A stretch of DNA of 64,000 nt from Plantimonas leprariae. Its GTDB lineage: Bacteria; Pseudomonadota; Alphaproteobacteria; Rhizobiales; Rhizobiaceae. The translations under genes and the position numbers were made by a program. Shown here piece after piece: positions 17,249 through 26,322 of the stretch. The stretch covers positions 1 through 64,000 of the forward strand of contig NZ_VZDO01000008.1 of the NCBI RefSeq assembly GCF_008802405.1, given 5' to 3'. Each line of letters starts with the position of its first letter. The first letter of the stretch is position 1. Under the pieces are notes generated by a model that was not told the origin of the DNA, searched no databases, and saw only the letters and a program-made list of their open reading frames with translations.

Positions 17249-17477
17249 AGGGGCTCCTCCCAGAGACGGTTCGGCGTCGGCCATGCGCATCCTCCCAGAT
17301 GGCTCCCGACGCCGATGCCGCGCTTTCGACGCGGCGGAAGGGACAAGAGAAAGCATTGCGCCGCCGATCGCAACGGCCGGCGGCCAAGCATCTCCAGATT
17401 TATCGATCCGGGCGGCCGCACCGGCCGCCGTCCGTCGCGGCGAAGCGCCCTGCCCCGCCGCGACGACGAGGCGCGCT

Positions 17478-18494
17478 TCAGTTCACCGACTTGCCGCAGG
17501 TGGTCTGGGCGTTCTCGGGCGTGCAGACCTCGGTGCCGGTGATGATCATCGGCTCGACCTTCTCGCCCTTCGTCAGCTTGTCGAGCGACATGATGGTCTC
17601 GTAGCCCATGTCGTAGGGTCGCTGGCCGACGTTGAAGTGGCTGAGCCCCTTCGCCAGGAGCGGGAGTTGCGGGCCGAAGTTGTCGCCGAAGACGACCACG
17701 AGCTGCTTCTTGTCGAGGCGGTCCTTCAGCGGCTCCATCGTCTGCGTGTAGGCCTGCGGCGCGTACTGCGCCCAGCCGCCGACCGCGATAAACGCGTCGA
17801 GGTCCGGGTTGCTGGTCATCACGTCGCGGACCTGCTGGGCGGCGAGGTTGATGTCGTCGTTGTTGTAGACCGGGCATCCCGCCGGCTCGGTCCAGCCGTT
17901 CGTGTCCTTGAGGGCACCGGCCGGCTTGTCCTTGGTCGTGCCCGCCAGCGTGTCGCGGATGCCCTGGATGCGGCCGTTGAGGTTTTCGGACGCCGGAGCG
18001 CCGGACTGGATGCAGACCCTCCCGCCCTTCTTGCCGGTCTCCAACAGCTTCTCTGCCAGCACCTTGCCGAACTCGTAGTTGTCGGTGCCGATGTAGGTGG
18101 CGCGAAGCTTCGCGTCCTCCGGCAGGACATCGGTGTCGAAGGTGACGACGGGGATGTTCGCGGCGTTCGCCATCTTGAGGATGCGCGCCATCGCCTTCGG
18201 GTTGCCGGCGGAGATGCCGAGCCCGTCGACGCCGCGGGTGATGACGTCCTGCGCGAGCTGGACCTGCTTCGCCTCGTCGTATTCGGTCGGGCCGATATAG
18301 GTGCACTTCACGTCGCCGAGCTTCTTGGCGGCGGCCTGGCAGCCGGCGTCGATCGGCGGGCTGAAGGCGTTGTTCAGCACCTTGAACACGAGCGCGAACT
18401 CCCGCTCGGCCGCTCGTGCGGGAGCGGCGCCGAGACTGCCCGCCAGGCAGGCCACGGTGGCGGTCGCCGCCGCGATGGTTTTACCGATGCTCAT
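17478..18494 (-). CDS. sugar ABC transporter periplasmic binding protein (second copy)
   Basis: 338-residue RbsB-type binding protein with a signal peptide (ending APARA, about residue 28) and the two-lobe type I fold: FALVFKVLNNAFSPPIDAG at lobe 1, IPVVTFDTDV around 117 and VVVFGDNFG around 270. Five cysteines in the mature protein (52, 63, 160, 207, 323, with the last part of CTPENAQTTC) could form disulfides. It follows permease 2 by 43 bp on the minus strand and ends the double sugar-transport locus. The ligand is unknown; a pentose, inositol or similar is usual for the family. It is only distantly like the other binding protein at 22480-23439. Confidence 0.85.
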   Translation of the reverse strand: MSIGKTIAAATATVACLAGSLGAAPARAAEREFALVFKVLNNAFSPPIDAGCQAAAKKLGDVKCTYIGPTEYDEAKQVQLAQDVITRGVDGLGISAGNPKAMARILKMANAANIPVVTFDTDVLPEDAKLRATYIGTDNYEFGKVLAEKLLETGKKGGRVCIQSGAPASENLNGRIQGIRDTLAGTTKDKPAGALKDTNGWTEPAGCPVYNNDDINLAAQQVRDVMTSNPDLDAFIAVGGWAQYAPQAYTQTMEPLKDRLDKKQLVVVFGDNFGPQLPLLAKGLSHFNVGQRPYDMGYETIMSLDKLTKGEKVEPMIITGTEVCTPENAQTTCGKSVN

Positions 18495-18537
18495 CCGTTT
18501 CTCCTCCCGTTTCGTCTGGCTGCGTTCCGCCCTCGCC

Positions 18538-19545
18538 TCACGTCTTCGAGGATCGGATCCTTTCGAGCAGCACGGCTCCCAGAATGAAGCTGCCTACGAA
18601 GAAACCCTGCCAGAACGGGTTCACGCCCGCGATCAACAGGGAATTGCGGATGACCTCGACGAGCACCGCGCCGATCGCCGCGCCGATGGCGGTGCCGAAG
18701 CCGCCGACGAGGCTCGCCCCGCCGATGACGGTGGCCGCGATGACCTGCAGTTCGTAGCCGGTACCGAGCGCGTTCGTCACGGCGCCGAGCCAGCCGACGA
18801 GGAACACGGAGGTCACCGCGGCCATCAGACCGCTGAAGGCGTAGGCGGAGATCTTGATCGGCTCGACCGGGATGCCGCAAAGGCGCGCCGCATCCTCGTT
18901 GCCGCCGACCGCGAACACGTAGCGCCCCCAGCGGGTCTTCGTCAGGAGGACGTGTAGGACGACGATGCCGACCGCGAGAGCGTAGATGACGTTGGGCAGC
19001 CCGAGCGTCCTGCCACCGCCGAGCTCGAGAAGCTGGTCGGTCCAGGGTCCGAACTCGTAGAAGACCGTATTCTGGCTGACGACGAGCGCGAGGCTGCGCC
19101 CCATCGACAGCGCCGCCAGCGTCACGACGAATGGCGGCAGCTTCAGGTAGGCGATCACCGCCCCGTTGAACGCGCCGCAGGCCGCGCCGAGCGCGAGCAC
19201 GGCGAGGATGGCGAGCGGCAGCGGCCAGCCGGCGACGAGCACAACGCCGAGCATGATGCCGCAAAGGCCGAGGATGGAGCCGACGGAGATGTCGATGCCG
19301 CCGCTGACGATCACCGGCGTCATGCCGAGCGCCATGACGCCGATGAAGCAGGCGTTCTGCAGGACGTTGAGGAGGTTGCCGGACGTGGCGAACTTCGGCG
19401 AGATCAGCGAAACGAGGATGCCGAGGACGACGATGGCGATGACGATCCACGCCTCCTGCGTGGTCAGGAGCCGCCCGAGCATGGATTGCCGCGGCACCGA
19501 CAAGAGGTCGACGTTCATGCCGGGCGGGTCGGAGGACATGGTCAT
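18538..19545 (-). CDS. sugar ABC transporter permease (second copy, RbsC type)
   Basis: 335 residues with about ten membrane segments. It has the RbsC/BPD_transp_2 hallmarks LLNVLQNACFIGVMALGMTPV, GGIDISVGSI (about 82-91), YLKLPPFVVTLAALS and GRYVFAVGGNEDAARLCGIPV, the coupling loop that contacts the ATPase. The start at 19545 (alternatives at 19539 and later) follows a GGAACGG site. No complete ATPase gene stands in front of it; only a 17-codon ATPase-like stub lies 14 bp upstream. It may therefore depend on the ATPase at 20829-22409. Confidence 0.88.
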   Translation of the reverse strand: MTMSSDPPGMNVDLLSVPRQSMLGRLLTTQEAWIVIAIVVLGILVSLISPKFATSGNLLNVLQNACFIGVMALGMTPVIVSGGIDISVGSILGLCGIMLGVVLVAGWPLPLAILAVLALGAACGAFNGAVIAYLKLPPFVVTLAALSMGRSLALVVSQNTVFYEFGPWTDQLLELGGGRTLGLPNVIYALAVGIVVLHVLLTKTRWGRYVFAVGGNEDAARLCGIPVEPIKISAYAFSGLMAAVTSVFLVGWLGAVTNALGTGYELQVIAATVIGGASLVGGFGTAIGAAIGAVLVEVIRNSLLIAGVNPFWQGFFVGSFILGAVLLERIRSSKT

Positions 19546-19559
19546 GGTGGTGCCGTTCC

Positions 19560-19613
19560 TCAGATCGCGCCGAAGTTCTTCGCTATGGCTTCGAGGCGAA
19601 CCGGAACCGGCAT
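19560..19613 (-). pseudogene. remnant of a sugar ABC ATPase gene (N-terminal stub)
   Basis: A minus-strand ATG opens a 17-codon frame reading MPVPVRLEAIAKNFGAI, then a stop. This is the standard first beta strand and loop of RbsA-type ATPases (pattern hLxxIxKxFGxh, compare LLEVSGLAKRFAGV in the intact ATPase of this locus). It breaks off exactly where the next residues would lead to Walker A. Permease 2 starts 14 bp further on. The simplest reading is an internal deletion of about 1.5 kb that removed the rest of the ATPase. A chance 17-codon frame cannot be ruled out. Confidence 0.6.
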
Positions 19614-19812
19614 GATCGCGTCATCCGTGATTCGTTGCTTCGAGCGAACAGCAAACATGCCACTGGAGAAGCGTCAATCTCCGCGTCGCGGCAAATCATT
19701 GCTGCGATGCACTCGTGGACGTTAGGTTTCTATGTCCGGATAAGCTTGGGTTTCCTTCAGACGCGATGATACGACGCGCAGGAAACCGTCGCGGGAGGAG
19801 CGGCCGCCACGG

Positions 19813-20832
19813 CTAGCTCAGGCGCGCGCGCGACTTCAGCCAGCGGTCGAAGGCGACCGCGCCGATCAGGATCAGCCCGATGACGACCTGCTGCGTGTAG
19901 GAGGAGACGTTGTTCAGCACCAGGCCGTTGACCAGGACGCCGATCAACGCCGCGCCGATCACCGTGCCGCCGACGCTCCCGATCCCGCCGAACAGCGAGG
20001 TGCCGCCGATCACCACCGCCGAGATCACGGTCAGTTCGTAGCCGATGCCGGCGACCGCCTCCGCGGAGTTCAATCGCGCCGCGAGCACGAAGGCCGCGAG
20101 GCCGGAAAAGAAGCCGACGATGAGGTAGACCGAGACGAGGATGCGATCGACGCGCAGCCCCGACAGGCGCGCGGCCTCCGCATTGCCGCCGACCGCGTAG
20201 ACCGCGCGGCCGTAGCGGGTGTAGCGCAAAACGACGTGGCAGAGGAGCGCGGCGAGCCCGAAGATGATCACCGGCACCGGCACGGGACCGACGAGGCCGG
20301 TGCCGAACCAGCGCATCGAAGCGTCGAAGCCCGAGATCGGGCCGCCGCCGGAGAGCGTCAGCGTCAGGCCGCGGAACACGGTGAGGCCGCCGAGCGTCAC
20401 CACGAAGGGCGGCACCTTCAACCGGGTGACGACGAGGCCCTGCAGACCGCCTGCGAGCGTTCCGACGACGAGCGCCGCGGCGAGCGCCCCGAACCAGCCG
20501 TAGCCGGAATGGCTGGCCGCCCCGAGCGAGAGCGTGTTCGCCGTCCCGCCCTTGGCGACCACCGCGGCCACCATGCCGGAAAAGGCGACCAGCGAGCCGA
20601 CCGACAGGTCGATGCCGGCGGTCAGGATCACGAAGGTCATGCCGAGCGCGATGAGGCCGGTGATCGAGATCTGCCGCATGACGTTGAAGAGGTTGGCCGG
20701 GGACAGGAAATTCGGGTTCATCAGGGCGAACACGGCCATGAGCCCGACGAGGAAGATCAGCGGACCGAAACGCGTGACGATGCGAAGGACGTCGATCTTC
20801 CGGTGCTCGCGCGCGTCGCTCGTGATCGTCAC
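19813..20832 (-). CDS. sugar ABC transporter permease (first copy, RbsC type)
   Basis: 339-residue RbsC-type permease with about ten membrane helices. Motifs: LFNVMRQISITGLIALGMTFV, AGIDLSVGSLVAFSGM (about 67-82), RLKVPPFVVTLGGLTVFRG and GRAVYAVGGNAEAARLSGLRV, the coupling helix loop. It overlaps the upstream ATPase stop by ATGA (20829-20832), so the two are translationally coupled. It imports a monosaccharide together with the ATPase at 20829-22409 and the binding protein at 22480-23439. Confidence 0.9.
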   Translation of the reverse strand: MTITSDAREHRKIDVLRIVTRFGPLIFLVGLMAVFALMNPNFLSPANLFNVMRQISITGLIALGMTFVILTAGIDLSVGSLVAFSGMVAAVVAKGGTANTLSLGAASHSGYGWFGALAAALVVGTLAGGLQGLVVTRLKVPPFVVTLGGLTVFRGLTLTLSGGGPISGFDASMRWFGTGLVGPVPVPVIIFGLAALLCHVVLRYTRYGRAVYAVGGNAEAARLSGLRVDRILVSVYLIVGFFSGLAAFVLAARLNSAEAVAGIGYELTVISAVVIGGTSLFGGIGSVGGTVIGAALIGVLVNGLVLNNVSSYTQQVVIGLILIGAVAFDRWLKSRARLS

Positions 20833-22409
20833 CGGCCCTCTCCCGCCCGCCCGTCCAGCGCCATCAGCGCCATCAGCTTCGCTTCACTCGCTTCCACGGC
20901 CGGCATCTCGCCGGTGATCCGGCCGCCGCGCATGGCGACGATCCTGTCGCTGACCGCCAGAACCTCCGGCAGTTCCGAGGAGATCATCATCACGGCGATG
21001 CCGCGCGCGGCGAGTTGCACGAGGATCTGGTGCACTTCCGCCTTGGCGCCGACGTCGACGCCGCGCGTCGGCTCGTCGACGATCAGCACCGCCGGATCGC
21101 GCGCCAGCCACCGGGCGAGGATCACCTTCTGCTGGTTGCCGCCCGACAGCCCGTCGATCCGCTGCTCGGCATTCGCCATGCGGATGTTCAGCGCCGAGCG
21201 GTACCCAGCGAGCGCCTTGCGCTCGCGCCGCTCGGCCATGAAGCCGAGCCGGCCGGAGTAGCGGCCGAGCGCCGCGACGGAGAAGTTGGCGAGGATCGCG
21301 AGCGCGGGAAAGATCGCCTGCTGCTTGCGGTCCTCCGGCACCAGCCCGATGCCGAGCGCGATCGCTTCCGCCGGGGAACTCGCCGCGATCGGGCGGCCGT
21401 CCAGCGTCACCGTCCCGGCAGTACACCGGTCGGCGCCGAAGATCGCCCGCGCGAGTTCCGTACGACCCGACCCGACCAGCCCGGCGACGCCGAGGATTTC
21501 GCCTGCACGGAGTTCGAGGTCGATGCCGTCGAGCACGATCGCGTGCGGCGCGTTCAGGTCCCGCCGCGTCCGCAGCCCCCGGACGGACAGCCGCACCGGC
21601 CCCGCGTCGGCGCGCTGCGAAGGCCGCGCGTAGAGTTCCGCCGCGGCGCGCCCGACCATCTTCTCGACGATGCGGGAGGGCGGGATCGGCGCGCCGTTGC
21701 GTTCCAGCCGCCCGGCGAGGCGGCCGTCGCGCAGCACCGTCATGCGGTCGCAGATCGCCGAGGCCTCCTCCAGGCGGTGCGTCACGAACATGATCGCGAC
21801 GCCCTCCCGGCGCAGGCGGTCCATGATGGCGAGCAGCCGCGTCACCTCGGTCTCCGACAACGCCGAGGTCGGCTCGTCCATGATGATGACGCGCGAGCGG
21901 AGCGACAGCGCCCGCGCGATCTCGACCATCTGCTGCTCGGCGACCGACAGCGCCGAGACCGGCGTTTCCGGGTCCATGTCGAGGCCGACGCGGGCGATGA
22001 TGGCGCGCGCTTCCCGTCGCATCCGCCGCCAGTCCACCAGCCCGAAGCGCGTCAGCGGGGCGCGTCCGACGAAGATGTTCTCGGCCACCGTCAGCGTCGG
22101 GATGAGGCTCAGTTCCTGGTAGATCGTGACGATGCCGAGCCGGCGCGCGTCCTGCGGATCGGCGAAGGCGACCTCGTTGCCGTCGATGCGGATCGTGCCG
22201 CCGCTCGGCGGCTGCACCCCGGACAGGATTTTCAGAAGGGTCGACTTGCCCGCGCCGTTCTCGCCCATCAGGCCGTGAACCTCGCCGGCCCGGAGATCGA
22301 GCGACACGTCGTCGAGCGCGGCGACGCCGGCGAACCGCTTGGCGAGCCCGCTCACCTCCAGAAGCGGTCGACCGCCCTCGGCATCCGGGCGCACGGCGGG
22401 AACGTCCAT
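20829..22409 (-). CDS. sugar ABC transporter ATP-binding protein, two NBDs (RbsA/MglA type)
   Basis: 526 residues from the ATG at 22409; a TTG at 22430 would add seven residues, and neither start has a strong ribosome-binding site. NBD1 has Walker A GENGAGKST (49-57), signature LSVAEQQMVEIARAL and Walker B VIIMDEPTSAL. NBD2 has the degenerate Walker A GLVGSGRTEL usual for this family, signature LSGGNQQKVILARWL and VLIVDEPTRGVD. It energises import through permease 1, and perhaps also permease 2, whose own ATPase appears lost. It lies 70 bp after the binding-protein gene and overlaps permease 1 by ATGA. Confidence 0.92.
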   Translation of the reverse strand: MDVPAVRPDAEGGRPLLEVSGLAKRFAGVAALDDVSLDLRAGEVHGLMGENGAGKSTLLKILSGVQPPSGGTIRIDGNEVAFADPQDARRLGIVTIYQELSLIPTLTVAENIFVGRAPLTRFGLVDWRRMRREARAIIARVGLDMDPETPVSALSVAEQQMVEIARALSLRSRVIIMDEPTSALSETEVTRLLAIMDRLRREGVAIMFVTHRLEEASAICDRMTVLRDGRLAGRLERNGAPIPPSRIVEKMVGRAAAELYARPSQRADAGPVRLSVRGLRTRRDLNAPHAIVLDGIDLELRAGEILGVAGLVGSGRTELARAIFGADRCTAGTVTLDGRPIAASSPAEAIALGIGLVPEDRKQQAIFPALAILANFSVAALGRYSGRLGFMAERRERKALAGYRSALNIRMANAEQRIDGLSGGNQQKVILARWLARDPAVLIVDEPTRGVDVGAKAEVHQILVQLAARGIAVMMISSELPEVLAVSDRIVAMRGGRITGEMPAVEASEAKLMALMALDGRAGEGR

Positions 22410-22479
22410 CGGCGAGGCTTTCAGGACCAACGGGCCGGCGGAGCGAACGCCCGCTCCGCGCGACGTTTCACGGCATCGC

Positions 22480-23439
22480 CTACATGGTTTCCTTGATGCG
22501 CTCGGCCTTGTCGAGATTGTCCTTGCCGATGACGATCGGCGTCAGGAGCACCAGGGTTTCGGCCGGTTTCGTCTTGGTCTTCGCGAAATCCACGGCGATG
22601 CGCAGCGCCCGGCGCGACTGCTCGCCCGGGAACTGCTCCACCGTGCCGGCGAGCTTGCCGTCGCGCACCGCGGCGAGCGCTTCAGGAAGCGCGTCGAACC
22701 CGTAGATCTTCACGTCGGTGTGGCCGGCCGCGGTGACCGCCTCCAGCGCGCCGAGCGCCATGTCGTCGTTGGCGCAGACGATCACGTCCGGCTTGCCGTT
22801 CGCGGCAAGGCCAGCTTCCGTGACGGACAACCCTTCGGCGCGCGCGAAGTTCGCGGTCTGCTCGAAGACGATCTTGTACTTGTCCTGCCTGTCGAGGATT
22901 GCGTGGACGCCCTTATTGCGGTCGATGGCGGGTCCCGCACCCGGTTGGCCCTGCAGGTGGAAGATCTTCGCACCGTCCGGAAACGCCGCCATGATCGCCT
23001 GGGCCTGCGCTTCGCCGCCCTTGGCGTTGTCCGCCCCGACATGGGCGAGGATGCCGTCGACGCCGTCGACGCGCCGGTCGATCGTGACCACCGGGATGCC
23101 CGCCTGCACGGCCTGCTCCACGGCGGGAGCCAGCGCGTTGACGTCGAGCGGCGAGATGACGATCGCATCGACCTTCTGCACGATCGCGGCTTCGACGTCG
23201 CCGGTCTGCTTGGGGGCGGAGTTCTGTCCGTCGCTCTCGATCAGCTTGATGCCGCCGATCGCGCTCGCCTCGGCCTTGATCTGGTTCAGCATGTGGACAA
23301 AGAACGGAAAGCCGAGATTGGGCACGGATGCGAGGATCGTCAGGCCGGCGTCCTGCGCCAGCGCCGCTCCGCCGCCTCCGGTCGCCAGCAGCGCGCCGGC
23401 AGCGGCCGACGTCAGCAGGAATGCGCGTCTATCGAGCAT
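22480..23439 (-). CDS. sugar ABC transporter periplasmic binding protein (first copy)
   Basis: 319-residue RbsB-type protein. The N-terminus MLDRRAFLLTSAAAGALLATGGGGAALAQ has a twin-arginine-like RRAFLLTS, so Tat export is possible. Lobe strands include LTILASVPNLGFPFFVHMLNQ, VDAIVISPLDVNAL (about 90-103), IPVVTIDRRVDGVDG (about 119-133), VIVCANDDMALGALEAV and KIYGFDA. The D-R-R hinge segment is typical of pentose- and galactose-type binders. The start at 23439 has a GGGAGGAA site; the longer open frame upstream to 23976 is not coding. It is the first gene of the importer operon and is divergent from cydA. Confidence 0.9.
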   Translation of the reverse strand: MLDRRAFLLTSAAAGALLATGGGGAALAQDAGLTILASVPNLGFPFFVHMLNQIKAEASAIGGIKLIESDGQNSAPKQTGDVEAAIVQKVDAIVISPLDVNALAPAVEQAVQAGIPVVTIDRRVDGVDGILAHVGADNAKGGEAQAQAIMAAFPDGAKIFHLQGQPGAGPAIDRNKGVHAILDRQDKYKIVFEQTANFARAEGLSVTEAGLAANGKPDVIVCANDDMALGALEAVTAAGHTDVKIYGFDALPEALAAVRDGKLAGTVEQFPGEQSRRALRIAVDFAKTKTKPAETLVLLTPIVIGKDNLDKAERIKETM

Positions 23440-23881
23440 GAGTTCCTCCCAGGATAGACTTCGGGCACCGCTCTTCGTCGGCCTTCTCCCCCAGTCGTTC
23501 GGCGAGACTAGCCACGGACCGACGCCTCGGCAAGCAGCGACGACCGCCGCGTATGGATGATCACTTGGGCGAACCGCTCGTCGGCGCGACACTATTGTCC
23601 GACCGAAGTCGCCTTCACGGCACTCCGCAGACTTCCAACCGCCGTTGCTTGCGTTCAGGGGTAGGCAGCGGCGCGCAGCCGCCCGACCGCTTCCAAGCCA
23701 TCCAGGACATTCCGGAAACTTTTGAACGGCCGGCGACATCGCCAGAAGCGGCTCGTCGCCGACGAACTCCAATCCGCCAAGCCGAGCGGTACGCCCACAT
23801 CGATCTCGATTGACATCGGCAATTTCAGTAATTACTGAAATTACGGGAGGAAAACGCAGGCGGTTCGCGAAGGGTCGCGCC
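23440..23881. promoter_or_regulatory. divergent control region, sugar importer / bd oxidase
   Basis: 442 bp between the divergent binding-protein gene (minus) and cydA (plus). Near cydA it holds a TTGACA -35-like hexamer (23810-23815) and the palindrome annotated separately. The middle part (about 23480-23790) shows short open frames without recognisable similarity and no clear repeat. Confidence 0.5.
23821..23842. promoter_or_regulatory. perfect 22-bp palindromic operator before cydA
   Basis: The half-site AATTTCAGTAA is followed with no spacer by its exact reverse complement. It starts 5 bp after a TTGACA hexamer (23810-23815), so it lies in the spacer and -10 zone of the likely cydA promoter and 40 bp before the cydA start. 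Such a site would suit a dimeric winged-helix repressor. The GbsR/MarR-type regulator at the end of the same operon (26431-27018) is the natural candidate, which would make the operon autoregulated (inference). Confidence 0.7.
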
Positions 23882-25303
23882 ATGTCATTTCTCGCCGGCT
23901 TCGACGCCCTCCTCCTGGCACGGGCGCAGTTCGCCTTCACGGTCTCGTTCCATATCGTCTTTCCGGCCTTCACCATCGGGCTCGCGAGCTACCTCGCGGT
24001 GCTGGAGGCGCTGTGGCTGCGCACGGGCCGCGAGCTCTACCTCAACCTCTTCCGATACTGGTTGAAGATCTTCGCCATCGCCTTCGCCATGGGCGTCGTG
24101 TCGGGGATCGTGATGAGCTACCAGTTCGGCACGAACTGGTCGGTGTTCTCCGACAAGGCCGGCCCGGTGATCGGGCCGCTGATGGCCTACGAGGTGCTGT
24201 CCGCCTTCTTCCTCGAAGCGGGCTTCCTCGGCGTCATGCTGTTCGGGCTGAACAAGGTCGGTCCTCGCCTCCATTTCCTCGCGACGCTGATGGTCGCCGG
24301 CGGCACCTTCTTCTCGGCTTTCTGGATCCTGTCGGTGAACTCGTGGATGCAGACGCCGCAGGGCTTCGGCACGAACGAGGCCGGGCAGTTCGTGCCGCTC
24401 GACTGGTGGGCGATCGTCTTCAACCCGTCCTTCCCCTATCGCCTCGTCCACATGCTGCTCGCCGCCTATCTCACGACCGCGCTCGTGGTCGGCGCGGTCG
24501 GGGCTCGGCACCTCCTGCGGGACCGCTCCAACAAGGGCGCCCGGAAGATGTTCTCGATGGCGATGTGGATGCTGGCGGTGGTGACGCCGCTGCAGATCGT
24601 CGCCGGCGACATGCACGGCCTCAACACGCTGGAGCACCAGCCGGCGAAGGTCATGGCGATGGAAGGCCATTACCGCAGCCATCCCGACGGCGCGCCGCTG
24701 ATCCTGTTCGGCCTGCCGGATCAGGCGGCGGGCGAGGTGCGCGCCGCCGTCGAGATCCCGAAGCTCTCCTCGCTGATCCTGAAGCACGATCCGAACGCGC
24801 CGCTGGCCGGGCTCGACACGATCGCGCGCGCGGACTGGCCGCCTGTGCCGGTGGTGTTCTGGTCGTTCCGCGTCATGGTCGGTCTCGGCTTCGCGATGCT
24901 GGCCTTGAGCCTCTGGAGCCTCTGGGCCCGCTGGCGCGGCACGCTTTACGCTTCACCTTGGCTGCATCGCGCCGCAGTCGCGATGGGCCCGGCCGGCTTC
25001 GTCGCGGTGCTCGCCGGCTGGGTGACGACGGAGGTCGGCCGCCAGCCTTTCACGGTCTACGGCCTGCTTCGCACCGCCGAGTCCGCTTCGCCGCTGCAGG
25101 CGCCGGCTGTGGCTGCCTCGCTCGTCGCCTTCGTCCTCATCTACTTCGCGGTGTTCGGGGCCGGCACTCTCTACATCCTGAAGCTGATGAGCCACGCGCC
25201 GCACCGCGGCGAGAGCGGACCGGAAACCGGCATGCCGATCCGCACCGCGGGCGTCACGCCCGCCCCGGCCATCGACGCCGACCGCATGCAGCCCGCGGAG
25301 TGA
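23882..25303 (+). CDS. cydA: cytochrome bd-type quinol oxidase subunit I (cyanide-insensitive type)
   Basis: 473-residue CydA/CioA, the quinol-oxidising and haem-bearing subunit of bd oxidase in the inner membrane, reducing O2 to water. Haem ligands are visible as His24 (VSFHIVFP) and His190 (YRLVHML); Glu104 and Glu112 lie in YEVLSAFFLEAGF. The Q-loop region is short, as in the cyanide-insensitive (CIO) branch, and GWVTTEVGRQPF is present. The start at 23882 gives the usual MSFLAGFDALLLARAQF N-terminus; the open frame runs further upstream through the operator and is not coding there. The operon continues cydB-DUF2474-regulator. Confidence 0.93.
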   Translation: MSFLAGFDALLLARAQFAFTVSFHIVFPAFTIGLASYLAVLEALWLRTGRELYLNLFRYWLKIFAIAFAMGVVSGIVMSYQFGTNWSVFSDKAGPVIGPLMAYEVLSAFFLEAGFLGVMLFGLNKVGPRLHFLATLMVAGGTFFSAFWILSVNSWMQTPQGFGTNEAGQFVPLDWWAIVFNPSFPYRLVHMLLAAYLTTALVVGAVGARHLLRDRSNKGARKMFSMAMWMLAVVTPLQIVAGDMHGLNTLEHQPAKVMAMEGHYRSHPDGAPLILFGLPDQAAGEVRAAVEIPKLSSLILKHDPNAPLAGLDTIARADWPPVPVVFWSFRVMVGLGFAMLALSLWSLWARWRGTLYASPWLHRAAVAMGPAGFVAVLAGWVTTEVGRQPFTVYGLLRTAESASPLQAPAVAASLVAFVLIYFAVFGAGTLYILKLMSHAPHRGESGPETGMPIRTAGVTPAPAIDADRMQPAE

Positions 25304-25308
25304 ACCCG

Positions 25309-26322
25309 ATGGACGTCTCCCTCGACCTGCCGACCGTCTGGGCGCTGCTGATCGCCTTCGCCGTCTTCGCCTATGTCGTGATGGACGGCTTCGATCTCGG
25401 CATCGGCATCCTGTTCCCGACCCTGAAGGTCGGGCATGAGCGAGACGCGGCGATGAACTCCGTCGCCCCTGTCTGGGACGGCAACGAGACCTGGCTGATC
25501 CTCGGCGGCGGCGGGTTGATGGCGGCCTTCCCGCTGGCCTACGCCATCGTGCTGCCCGCGCTCTACGCGCCCGTCATCGCGATGCTGCTCGGCTTGATCT
25601 TCCGAGGCGTCGCCTTCGAGTTCCGCTGGCGCGATCCGGCGCATCGCGCCTTCTGGGACACCGCGTTCTTCGGGGGCTCGCTGGTGGCCGCCCTCGCGCA
25701 AGGGGTGACGCTCGGCGCCCTCCTTCAGGGCATCACCGTCGACGGCCGCGCCTATGGCGGCGGGTGGTGGGATTGGCTGACGCCCTTCTCCATCCTCGCC
25801 GGCATCGGCGTCACCGTCGCCTACGCGCATCTCGGCGCGACCTGGCTCCTGATGAAGACGGAGGGCTCCGCCCGCGCGCACGCCCGCCGCATGTCCGTGA
25901 AACTCGGCGTCGCCACTGTCGCGGCCATCGCCGCGGTGAGCCTCGCCACGCCGTTCCTGGAGAGCGCCTACTGGCAACGCTGGTTCGCCATGCCGAACGT
26001 GCTCCTGACGGCGCAGGTCCCGCTGCTTCTGTCGGTCGGCACGGCGCTGTTCTTCCGGGCCCTGAAAGCCGAAGATGGGCGCGACCACCACCCGTTCCTG
26101 CTGGCGCTGGCGCTGTTCGGCCTGTGCTTCGTCGGGCTCGGCATCAGCGTCTGGCCAAACGTCGTGCCGGGTCGCGTCACGATCTGGCAGGCGGCGTCGC
26201 CGCCGTCGAGCCAGCTCTTCATGCTGGTCGGGGCGGGCCTGCTGATTCCCGTGATCCTCGCCTATACCGGCTACGCCTACTGGGTGTTCCGCGGCAAGGT
26301 CGGCGCGGAAGGCTACCATTGA
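25309..26322 (+). CDS. cydB: cytochrome bd-type quinol oxidase subunit II
   Basis: 337-residue CydB/CioB with about eight membrane helices. It starts with the family pattern LPTVWALLIAFAVFAYVVMDGFDLGIGILFP and has WDGNETWLILGGGGLMAAFP (about 58-77) and FRGVAFEFRW. It pairs with CydA to form the oxidase. The ATG at 25309 lies 5 bp past the cydA stop. Its own stop overlaps the following small gene by TGATG (26320-26324). Confidence 0.92.
   Translation: MDVSLDLPTVWALLIAFAVFAYVVMDGFDLGIGILFPTLKVGHERDAAMNSVAPVWDGNETWLILGGGGLMAAFPLAYAIVLPALYAPVIAMLLGLIFRGVAFEFRWRDPAHRAFWDTAFFGGSLVAALAQGVTLGALLQGITVDGRAYGGGWWDWLTPFSILAGIGVTVAYAHLGATWLLMKTEGSARAHARRMSVKLGVATVAAIAAVSLATPFLESAYWQRWFAMPNVLLTAQVPLLLSVGTALFFRALKAEDGRDHHPFLLALALFGLCFVGLGISVWPNVVPGRVTIWQAASPPSSQLFMLVGAGLLIPVILAYTGYAYWVFRGKVGAEGYH

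Noticed and set aside
23553-23813. 86-codon plus-strand frame before cydA
   Set aside because: No domain, no ribosome-binding site, and it ends in the cydA promoter.
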